This document shows, one piece after another, positions 8,527 through 15,985 of a stretch of DNA of 64,000 nt. Each line of letters opens with the position of its first letter. The first letter of the stretch is position 1. The position numbers and the translations under genes are program-made. Below the pieces are notes generated by a model. It had not been told where the DNA came from. It was given only the letters and a program-made list of their open reading frames with translations, and did no database searches. The stretch spans positions 35,868 to 99,867 of the forward strand of contig NZ_JBNPXF010000011.1 of NCBI RefSeq assembly GCF_050433445.1, given 5' to 3'. This DNA comes from Kroppenstedtia sanguinis (GTDB lineage Bacteria; Bacillota; Bacilli; Thermoactinomycetales; DSM-45169).

Positions 8527-10646
8527 GTGAGGGAGAAGCAGGGGTTCAGTCAGAGGTAGCAGTGGTTTACCGGTTGACGGGTCTTACCTGTGCGGACTGT
8601 GCCGCCAAGTTTGAGCAAGAGGTGAAAAAGGCTCCAGGTGTCAGCGATGCGCGGGTCAACTTCGGAGCCTCTAAACTGACGATCTGGGGCGAAGAGCTAT
8701 CCCGGGAGCATGTCAACCGACTGGGTGCTTTTGATGGGATTCGGGTGAAAGAAGAGCCTGGGGAAGACGGCCAAGTCCTCCCGTGGTATCGGGAACGGCA
8801 AGTCCTATTTACGGGAGGATCCCTTCTGTTGATCCTGTTCGCTCTGGGAGCGAAGGGAGTGGATGCCCCGCAACCCCTGGTCACCGGATTGTTTTTGGCT
8901 GCGGTAATTACGGGAGGGTGGGAGACGGCCCGCAAAGGGTTACCGGGCTTAATTCGTCTCCGTTTCGATATGAATGCTTTGATGACAGTAGCTGTGGCTG
9001 GTGCCATTGGCATCGGTTATTGGGACGAGGCGGCAGTGGTGGCCTTTTTGTTCGGTGTTAGCGAAACCTTGCAGATCTACACCAGCGGCAAAGCTCGCAG
9101 TTCGCTGAGGGCTCTTCTCGATCTGGCTCCCCGGAAAGCTAGGATCCGCCGCCAGGGTGAGGCGTTGATTCTGCCTGTGGAGGAGGTGGAGGTGGGGGAC
9201 ATCCTGCTGCTCCGTCCCGGTGAAAAGTTGGCCATGGACGGTCGGATCACAGTCGGAGTGAGTAGCATCAACCAGGCGGCAATCACCGGAGAATCGGTGC
9301 CAGTGCCCAAGGAGACCGGGGATGAGGTGTTTGCCGGTACCCTTAACGGAGAAGGCTTTCTGGAAGTGGAAGTGACGAAGCGAGCAGAGGAGACCACACT
9401 CTCCAAAATTATCTCCATGGTGGAGGAAGCTCAGGAGAAGCGAGCCCCTGTCCAGGCCTTTGTGGATCGCTTTGCCAAGATTTATACACCGGTGATTTTA
9501 CTCTTCTCTCTGTCTGTTTTTCTGATCAAACCCCTGGTGTTCGGAGTTGCTTGGACAGGCGCTCTATATGACGCGCTGGCACTGCTGATTGTTGCCTGCC
9601 CCTGCGCATTGGTGGTTTCCACCCCGATGGCGATGGTGTCCGCCATCGGAAACGCTGCTCGAAACGGCGTCTTGATCAAAGGGGGGATCCATCTAGAGAC
9701 TGTTGGCGCTTTGGATGTGGTCGCCTTTGATAAGACGGGAACACTGACCCGTGGAGAGCCAGTGGTTAAAGAAGTGGTCCCCTTTCATGGGGCAGACCGG
9801 AACCAGGTGTTGGCCATTGCTGCCGGCATGGAATCGATGTCGGAACATCCCTTGGCCCAGGCTGTGGTCCATATGGCAGAAGCAGAGGGCATCGTCCCTG
9901 CTGATGTGAAGGAATTTCAAGCCCAACCCGGTCGGGGAGCAGAGGCTGTCGTCGACGGAAGGCTTCACCGAATTGGAAGTCCCCGCTGGATATTGCCAGA
10001 GGATATTTCCGGGGAAATTCGGGAACGAATGGAGTCGTTGGAAGATCGGGGTTACACAGTGGTTTGTCTAGATGCGCCGGATCGTCTTCTGGCGGTGTTT
10101 GCCTTGGCTGACGAAGTGCGTGACACCAGCCGGGAGGCTGTGCAGGTACTGAAACAGGCGGGGATGCATCCGGTGATGCTTACTGGTGATCACCATCGCA
10201 CGGCTCGGGCCATCGCAGCAGAGGTGGGAATTGATGACTACCGGGGGGAGTTGCTACCCCAGGACAAATTGGAGGCTGTTCAAGAGCTGAAATCATCCCG
10301 CGGTCGGATCGCCATGGTGGGTGACGGGATCAATGACGCTCCAGCGATGGCCGCCGCTGACACCGGGATCGCCATGGGCGGGGCGGGAACGGATACCGCA
10401 TTAGAAACCTCAGATATTGTGTTGATGGCCGATGACCTGGCTAAACTCCCCTTCACCATCCGGCTTAGCCGAGCGGCTCGGGGCATCATCCGGCAGAATA
10501 TCACCCTTTCACTACTTGCTAAGTTTTTGGCTGTCTTCTTTGTATTTCCAGGCTGGCTCACCCTGTGGTTGGCGATCTTTGCTGACATGGGAGCTACGAT
10601 CTTGGTAACGCTGAACAGCATTCGGCTCTTGAAGATAAATCCTTGA
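8523..10646 (+). CDS. cadA: Zn/Cd/Pb-transporting P1B-type ATPase CadA
   Basis: Exports soft divalent metals from the cytoplasm. The 707-residue product has an N-terminal HMA domain with LTCADC (Cys23, Cys26), actuator loop TGES (254-257), membrane metal site CPC (358-360), phosphorylation site DKTGTLT (Asp402), the P1B HP dipeptide (441-442) and GDGINDAP (599-606). The CPC form with an adjacent CadC indicates Zn/Cd/Pb rather than copper. GTG 8523 overlaps the cadC stop and has GGAGGAG upstream. Confidence 0.93.
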   Translation: MSEGEAGVQSEVAVVYRLTGLTCADCAAKFEQEVKKAPGVSDARVNFGASKLTIWGEELSREHVNRLGAFDGIRVKEEPGEDGQVLPWYRERQVLFTGGSLLLILFALGAKGVDAPQPLVTGLFLAAVITGGWETARKGLPGLIRLRFDMNALMTVAVAGAIGIGYWDEAAVVAFLFGVSETLQIYTSGKARSSLRALLDLAPRKARIRRQGEALILPVEEVEVGDILLLRPGEKLAMDGRITVGVSSINQAAITGESVPVPKETGDEVFAGTLNGEGFLEVEVTKRAEETTLSKIISMVEEAQEKRAPVQAFVDRFAKIYTPVILLFSLSVFLIKPLVFGVAWTGALYDALALLIVACPCALVVSTPMAMVSAIGNAARNGVLIKGGIHLETVGALDVVAFDKTGTLTRGEPVVKEVVPFHGADRNQVLAIAAGMESMSEHPLAQAVVHMAEAEGIVPADVKEFQAQPGRGAEAVVDGRLHRIGSPRWILPEDISGEIRERMESLEDRGYTVVCLDAPDRLLAVFALADEVRDTSREAVQVLKQAGMHPVMLTGDHHRTARAIAAEVGIDDYRGELLPQDKLEAVQELKSSRGRIAMVGDGINDAPAMAAADTGIAMGGAGTDTALETSDIVLMADDLAKLPFTIRLSRAARGIIRQNITLSLLAKFLAVFFVFPGWLTLWLAIFADMGATILVTLNSIRLLKINP

Positions 10647-10807
10647 AGTGATTGTAACGTGATGAATCCCTCGTATCGGACAAGAGGGAGGATTAGAGCC
10701 GCGGTTGAAACCGTGGCAGATAAGCTGAGGGCATAGGATTTGGCTTTTCGTGGTTCATGGAAAGACTGACGGAGTAGAATCATGGGGAGAGAAGAGAGGG
10801 GATTTCA

Positions 10808-11557
10808 TTGGATCTCAAGAGTTATCTGGAAAGGATCGAAGCCATCCGGCCTGAGAAACCGGATTTTGCCGGTCTGGAGTACCTTCAGCGGCAGCATCTG
10901 TTGACGGTGCCCTTTGAAAACTTGGATATCCTGCGGAAGGTTCCGATACAACTGGATGAATCACAAATCTACGATAAAGTGGTTCATCGCCACCGCGGCG
11001 GATTTTGTTACGAGTTGAACGGACTCTTTTATCGGTTGTTGGAGTCATTGGGCTATCAGACCCGGCTGGTGGCGGGAACTGTGAAGAAAGAGGAGGGTTG
11101 GGCCTTGGCCGACAGCCACGCGACCCTGCTGGTGGAGTTGGATGGATGGTGGTTAGTAGATGTGGGCTTTGGGGACTCTGCCCGGCTTCCTCTTCCCTTG
11201 ACAGGAGAGGAGCGGACTGATGTGAGTGGGAGGTATCGGGTGGTTCCCGTGGCGGAGCAGGAAGGAGTGTATGATCTTCAGAGGAAGCGGGCAAGTGAAT
11301 CCTGGTTGACCCGTCTTCGATTTTCGACTACGCCCAAAAAGTTGTGGGAATTTGCTCCCCAGTGTCAGTTCAACCAGACTTCCCCCGACTCTCCCTTTAC
11401 AGGAAAATCCGTTGTCACCCTCCCCACGACGGAAGGGCGGATCACCCTGTCAGGGAACACTCTGGTGGTAACCCAGGGGGATACAAAGCAAAAAGAAGAG
11501 ATCCCCTCTTCATCCTTGCCCCAGCTGCTTCGAGAGCGGTTTGGTATTATATTATAG
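10808..11557 (+). CDS. nat: Arylamine N-acetyltransferase (NAT)
   Basis: Transfers acetyl from acetyl-CoA to arylamines and hydrazines through a cysteine enzyme intermediate. The 249-residue product contains RGGFCYELNGLF with Cys67, followed by His104 (ADSHATLL) and Asp118 (WWLVDVGFGD), the complete Cys-His-Asp triad of the family. The start is TTG 10808 after GAGAGGGG. It stands alone between cadA and the YerD-like gene; its natural substrate is not indicated by the neighbours. Confidence 0.92.
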   Translation: MDLKSYLERIEAIRPEKPDFAGLEYLQRQHLLTVPFENLDILRKVPIQLDESQIYDKVVHRHRGGFCYELNGLFYRLLESLGYQTRLVAGTVKKEEGWALADSHATLLVELDGWWLVDVGFGDSARLPLPLTGEERTDVSGRYRVVPVAEQEGVYDLQRKRASESWLTRLRFSTTPKKLWEFAPQCQFNQTSPDSPFTGKSVVTLPTTEGRITLSGNTLVVTQGDTKQKEEIPSSSLPQLLRERFGIIL

Positions 11558-11600
11558 ATTTTACAGATCCGATACATCTTCATTTGAACACAGAAGTGAT

Positions 11601-11632
11601 CCCCGTTTTTCCGGTATGGAACGGGGTTTTTT
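11601..11632 (+). terminator. Terminator after nat
   Basis: CCCCGTT (11601-11607) pairs with AACGGGG (11620-11626), followed by TTTTTT. Confidence 0.85.
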
Positions 11633-11731
11633 CATGCCTGTAGACCGACTTTAAAGCGAAAAACTACGCTGGAGGGGAGGGAGTCTATCTCAAGTAAAGA
11701 TTTGCAGGATACTGGAAAAGATATATGGATG

Positions 11732-11829
11732 AAGGTGTTTTAATTATCCATATTTAGGACGGGGCAATGGGAAAAGAGAAGGATATGTTTTGTTTCTGTT
11801 ACTCACGCTTTGGTTAATCGGCAGCTCTG
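11732..11829 (+). mobile_element. Degenerate type I MITE-like relic
   Basis: The stretch reads as a short type I element with many substitutions: TTAATTATCCATATTTAGG at the left, GGGGCAATGGGAAAAGAG in the middle and TTTGGTTAATCGGCAGCTCTG-like end (19 of these bases align with the family). It resembles copy H in having lost the hairpin core. No clear target duplication remains, so it is old. Confidence 0.6.
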
Positions 11830-11887
11830 AAATGACATGGACGTTCCGACGCGGCAGGATATCGGAGGACTTGGAGGGGGAAGGTTT

Positions 11888-13459
11888 ATGGATCTGACGG
11901 ATGTATGGGAGATTGTGTTGATCGGAATTGTCGTGATCGTGGTGTTGGTTCCAGTGGTTACACTCCTGTGGCTGTATTTCCGGGATATCAATCAGGACAA
12001 GCACTCGGTGTTGCGCAACTTCCCCGTCCTCGGGAAAATGAGGTATATCCTGGAGAAGATAGGTCCGGAGCTACGGCAGTATTTGTTCCTCAACGATAAT
12101 GAAGGAAAACCCTTCACCCGGAGGCAGTTCGAAGATGTCGTCATCTCCGCCAAGTATAAGCACCGTCTGCTCGGGTTTGGAACAGAGCGAAATTATGAGG
12201 AGGAAGGTTATTATATCCGGAATTCCCTTTTTCCCAAACTGGAACAGGAGATGAGGGTGGACAATGAACAAAAGATCCAAACTAACGTCTACTCCATCGA
12301 CGATGAGAGCCTGTTTCGCCGGAAGGAACACCGGGAAGCGGCGGAGGTGAATCCCTTTTACCTGCTGGAGGAAAATGCGGTCATCCTGGGAAAGGCCACC
12401 TGCAGGCACCCCTTTAAAATCAAGGGGTTGATCGGTCAGTCTGCCATGAGTTACGGGTCTTTGGGAGAGCGGGCGATTACGGCGTTATCGATGGGGCTGG
12501 GGTTGGCAGGCGGAACTTGGATGAATACCGGGGAAGGGGGTCTATCCAAATACCATCTGGCTGGTGGCGCCGATATCATGCTACAGATCGGGCCGGGTTT
12601 ATTTGGAGTCCGGACACCGGAGGGGGATTTTTCATGGGAGGAGTTCCAAAAGAAGAGTGAGATTGAGCAAGTGAAAGCCTTTGAGGTCAAGCTGGCTCAG
12701 GGGGCGAAAACGAGGGGCGGTCATCTGGACGGGGCCAAAGTGACTCCCGAGATCGCGGAGATCCGAGGCGTGGAAGCCTATCAGTCCATCGACAGTCCTA
12801 ACCGATTTAAGGAATTTGGGGATCCGATCTCGATGCTCCATTTTATCGAAAAGTTGCGGGAAGTGAGCGGAAAACCAGTAGGGATCAAACTGGTTGTGGG
12901 AGATGTAGACCTAGAGCAGCTGGCAAAAGCCATGGCGGAGACGGGAATGGCCCCTGATTTTATCACTGTGGACGGAGGGGAAGGAGGGACCGGGGCCTCG
13001 TACAAGGAGTTAGCGGATGCGGTCGGGTTCCCGATCCATGCGGCACTTCCCATTGCCGATGACCTGCTCAAAAAATACGGTGTTCGGGACCGAGTCAAAT
13101 TGATCGCCTCCGGCAAATTGCTCTCACCGGACCGCATTGCCGTGGCCCTAGCCATGGGTGCGGATCTGGTCCACATCGCTCGCGGATTTATGATGTCTGT
13201 CGGTTGTATTCAGGCCACGGTTTGTCATACCAATCGTTGTCCCGTCGGCGTGGCGACGACAGATCCATCGTTGCAAAAAGCGCTGGTCGTTGAGGAAAAA
13301 TCTTATCGTGTCTGCAATTACCTTCTCTCCTTGCGAGAAGGTTTGTACAATGTGGCCGCCGCTGCTGGGATCGATTCTCCCGCCAAGTTTGAACGGCGGC
13401 ATCTGGTGTACAAAGACCGCTATGGGAAAGTGTATGAGTTAAACTCCAGATCGCGGTGA
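11888..13459 (+). CDS. FMN-binding glutamate synthase-family protein, YerD-like
   Basis: Resembles the FMN/Fe-S synthase domain of glutamate synthase (Pfam Glu_synthase), like B. subtilis YerD. The 523-residue product has one N-terminal membrane segment (about residues 7-29), an FMN barrel with DGGEGGTGA, and the cysteine cluster GCIQATVCHTNRCPVG expected to hold a 3Fe-4S centre. It has no amidotransferase domain, so it is not a full GltA. ATG 11888 follows GGAGGGGG by seven bases; an upstream in-frame ATG (11837) lacks a good site. The reaction it catalyses is not established. Confidence 0.88.
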   Translation: MDLTDVWEIVLIGIVVIVVLVPVVTLLWLYFRDINQDKHSVLRNFPVLGKMRYILEKIGPELRQYLFLNDNEGKPFTRRQFEDVVISAKYKHRLLGFGTERNYEEEGYYIRNSLFPKLEQEMRVDNEQKIQTNVYSIDDESLFRRKEHREAAEVNPFYLLEENAVILGKATCRHPFKIKGLIGQSAMSYGSLGERAITALSMGLGLAGGTWMNTGEGGLSKYHLAGGADIMLQIGPGLFGVRTPEGDFSWEEFQKKSEIEQVKAFEVKLAQGAKTRGGHLDGAKVTPEIAEIRGVEAYQSIDSPNRFKEFGDPISMLHFIEKLREVSGKPVGIKLVVGDVDLEQLAKAMAETGMAPDFITVDGGEGGTGASYKELADAVGFPIHAALPIADDLLKKYGVRDRVKLIASGKLLSPDRIAVALAMGADLVHIARGFMMSVGCIQATVCHTNRCPVGVATTDPSLQKALVVEEKSYRVCNYLLSLREGLYNVAAAAGIDSPAKFERRHLVYKDRYGKVYELNSRSR

Positions 13460-13572
13460 GCAGGAAGGTTCGGGGGAGTGTATACGGAAAAGGTTTCGGA
13501 TCGAAAGCCCTGTTGGGCATGGGGGTTGTTCATGGGGATGTTTTTGTTGGCATCACAGGTTCCCACACAAGC

Positions 13573-13578
13573 TATAAT
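13573..13578 (+). promoter_or_regulatory. Promoter -10 of the csoR-like gene
   Basis: A perfect TATAAT lies 29 bases before GTG 13607 with only a poor -35 (TTGGCA 20 bp upstream). Its position within the open frame that extends back to 13478 argues that the longer reading of the gene is wrong. Confidence 0.5.
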
Positions 13579-13606
13579 AGGGACAGGGAAAGGGGTGGTG
13601 AAACCC

Positions 13607-13957
13607 GTGGAGCTGGGAAGTTCGGAACTGGATCTGATGGAGAAAGCGGATGAGGGAACTGGTGAAACCCATGAAGAGAAAAAAAGCCACCACTCCAACG
13701 GAGTGAAGAGTGATCTCACTTCTCGGTTGAATCAGATTGAGGGTCAGATCCAAGATGTGCGTAGGTTGATTGAGAACAATATTTATTGTGATGATGTCTT
13801 GACTGAGATCGCCGCTGTGCAGTCGGCTCTAAACAGTGTCAGTCGGATCCTTCTCGAAGGTCACATGAAGAGTTGCGTGGTGGAACGGATCTGTGCGGGG
13901 GAGGATGAAGTGATTGATGAACTGATGATTACAGTTCGTAGGATGATGAAAAAATGA
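13607..13957 (+). CDS. CsoR/RcnR-family metal-sensitive repressor (DUF156)
   Basis: Four-helix-bundle DNA-binding protein of the CsoR family that releases DNA on binding Cu(I) or another ligand. The body starts LTSRLNQIEGQIQDVRRLI, and the Cys-His-Cys ligand triad is visible as IYCDD, EGHMKSC. The start is uncertain (GTG 13598, GTG 13607 or ATG 13639); a TATAAT at 13573 excludes the 13478 start. Unlike typical csoR loci there is no copZ or copA next to it; the next gene is a membrane protein of unknown function. Confidence 0.8.
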   Translation: MELGSSELDLMEKADEGTGETHEEKKSHHSNGVKSDLTSRLNQIEGQIQDVRRLIENNIYCDDVLTEIAAVQSALNSVSRILLEGHMKSCVVERICAGEDEVIDELMITVRRMMKK

Positions 13958-14003
13958 CAGATGGGGAATTCTCTTTCGCTGCCGTAGGTTCTTTCGATGG
14001 CAT

Positions 14004-14037
14004 GACGGATCTCCTTCGAGGAGTATCCGTCTTTTTT
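14004..14037 (+). terminator. Terminator after the csoR-like gene
   Basis: GACGGAT (14004-14010) pairs with ATCCGTC (14025-14031) with an inner CCT/AGG pairing, followed by TTTTTT. Confidence 0.8.
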
Positions 14038-14110
14038 CGTGGATATTGATTTTTCCTGATCGCTTTTTCTTACGCATATATATGGGACAGGTGGTTCGGA
14101 GGTGAAAAAG

Positions 14111-14662
14111 ATGTGGATGTTGGCGACTTGGGGGTGGGGGGTGACCGGGTGCGCTTTGCTGTTGTGGCTGATTCGACTGTCCTGGATTCATCCGTTGAGC
14201 CCCCAACGCGACGGAATGGTCTGTTCCATGTCGGTGGGGACGGCGGTGGGAACGGAAGTCGGAGTCTATGCTCCCTTGGCGATGGGATTGACCTTTCTTC
14301 CTTCTGCCCTGATCGCTTATGGGGTAGGATGTTTGGCCGGTTGGGCCATGGGTTGGCGTAGCGGGGTTCGGGGAGTGCTGGAGGGAACGGTAGCCGGATG
14401 GATGGGCGGAACCATGGGGGCAATGATCGCGGTGATGAGCCCTTCAGAGGCAGCTGGGGTTCTGTTCCGTTTGACAGGAGTGCTGGTGGTGGGGATTCAA
14501 TTCATGGTGTTTCTCACCCTGTCTCCTCAGGGAGGGGCCGACAAAATGACCGACCTCTTACACAATCCCTGGGCTTTCTTTGTGCTGACAGCGTGTTTCC
14601 TCCTGAGCGTCCATTTCCATCCGCTGGTGGCCGGGGAAGGATCCGTTCACGGTGGACACTGA
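14111..14662 (+). CDS. Membrane protein of unknown function
   Basis: I do not recognise this family. The 183-residue product has about five hydrophobic segments and a glycine/methionine-rich helix GWMGGTMGAMIAVM, a pattern also seen in membrane proteins that accompany copper genes. It ends HGGH. ATG 14111 follows GGAGG by eight bases. Placement right after a CsoR-type regulator suggests, by inference only, a part in metal handling; a terminator separates the two genes. Confidence 0.65.
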   Translation: MWMLATWGWGVTGCALLLWLIRLSWIHPLSPQRDGMVCSMSVGTAVGTEVGVYAPLAMGLTFLPSALIAYGVGCLAGWAMGWRSGVRGVLEGTVAGWMGGTMGAMIAVMSPSEAAGVLFRLTGVLVVGIQFMVFLTLSPQGGADKMTDLLHNPWAFFVLTACFLLSVHFHPLVAGEGSVHGGH

Positions 14663-14769
14663 AGATATTGGGCTGAAAGGAGAAAAAGTTGGTTTTCAAG
14701 CATAAATCGATCCATCCAGTCCAAGATAAGATCATGGAAAACATTTTGGCTACCATCAGGAGGTATATT

Positions 14770-15285
14770 ATGAGTGTAATGAGTGAAAATCCAGTCGATG
14801 AACCCATGCACTACGGAGAAGTGTTTGCAGCCTGGAGTTATCTCAGTGCCACCAAAGGGAAGATTGCCGGATACCAAACCATGCTGAATCATACGGGAGA
14901 TGAAGAACTTCGTGATTTTATTGAAGATATGATCAAAACCGGAAGACGGGAAGAGGAACAAATTGAACGGCTTCTTAAGGAGAATGGTGTCGTTCTTCCT
15001 CCCACACCGCCGGAACGGCCTGTGGCCAATTTGGAGAGTATCCCGGTTGGGGCCCGTTTCAATGACCCTGAAATAGCAGTATCCATTGCCCGGGATCTGA
15101 CCATGGGGATGGTTGCCTGCAGTCAAGCTATGGGAGAATCCATCCGTGAAGATATTGGGATGATGTTTGGTCAATTTCATATGAAGAAAACTCAGGCGGG
15201 AACGACTCTTTTACGCATGCAAAAGGAAAAAGGATGGCTGGTTCCCCCGCCCCTGCACCTTCAGGAACCGGTTGGAACTTTATGA
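14770..15285 (+). CDS. DUF3231-like protein
   Basis: A soluble, helical protein of 171 residues. MHYGEVFAAWSYLSATKG at the N-terminus and GWLVPPPLH at the C-terminus fit the DUF3231 (ferritin-like fold) proteins common in spore-forming Bacilli, often strongly expressed in spores. No function is established. ATG 14770 is directly preceded by AGGAGG; the open frame upstream to 14689 lacks a ribosome site. A terminator follows. Confidence 0.75.
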   Translation: MSVMSENPVDEPMHYGEVFAAWSYLSATKGKIAGYQTMLNHTGDEELRDFIEDMIKTGRREEEQIERLLKENGVVLPPTPPERPVANLESIPVGARFNDPEIAVSIARDLTMGMVACSQAMGESIREDIGMMFGQFHMKKTQAGTTLLRMQKEKGWLVPPPLHLQEPVGTL

Positions 15286-15329
15286 GCCAAGGACTCTTCC
15301 ACCGGTAACTCAATCAACTCAGTTAAGAA

Positions 15330-15355
15330 AAAAGCACCCGATGGGGTGCTTTTTT
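15330..15355. terminator. Terminator after the DUF3231-like gene
   Basis: AAAAAAGCACCC / GGGTGCTTTTTT around GATG (stems 15334-15339 and 15344-15349). The rest of the gap to 15576 holds no recognisable gene. Confidence 0.85.
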
Positions 15356-15576
15356 GTCTGTGGAAAATCGGGGGTTCAAAAGAATTCTCCTGATGGACGG
15401 ATGAAAAGGACGTGCCCTGCGGTTTCCCGCGCCGATCAATGCCGCCAGCTCCGTTCTCCGAAAAGGGGATACGCGCCCGATGGGCCCTTACTGGAAGTGG
15501 GTGCCTGTGGCATGATAGAATAAATGGAGTTGAAGCCTGAAAAAAGGCCGGTTTTAAAAGGGAGGATGGGTAGATC

Positions 15577-15834
15577 CAGGCATGTTGATTATTCATATTT
15601 AGGCAGTAAATAAGGTCGGGATGGTGGGACGGTGAAGAGCCTTTGCACCCATAGGGCACAAGTCTCGCCAGGGTCGCTTTCCGCTCCCGGGTCTCGCTAT
15701 GCGTTCTTTGCAAGAGATCGGAGCCGTCCCACCCTCCCCCTCCCCTCAAGCGATATTTTACAATAGAGGCAAGGGAAAGAGCGAAAGGGTCGTTTCCTTC
15801 CCATCATCCACTTTATGGTTAATCAACAGCCCTG
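15577..15834 (+). mobile_element. MITE-like element, type I, copy B (full length)
   Basis: Begins CAGGCATGTTGATTA and ends GGTTAATCAACAGCCCTG. A perfect 9-bp duplication gggtagatc flanks it (15568-15576 and 15835-15843). It is the most complete type I copy (258 bp), with the GGTGGGACGG / CCGTCCCACC hairpin arms and the 56-bp CACCCATAGGGCAC block. No gene is encoded. Confidence 0.92.
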
Positions 15835-15985
15835 GGGTAGATCCTCTTGATCGTGATAAAAGAATGTATGGCCTAATTCCAGACCCGTCAAATCCTGGGT
15901 ATTCCGCTTGCCGTGAAGGGTTGGCGGCTTATTCGTCACTGACAAGAAAGATGGAACGTAGAAATCCAAACAATGGAGGTCCAGG

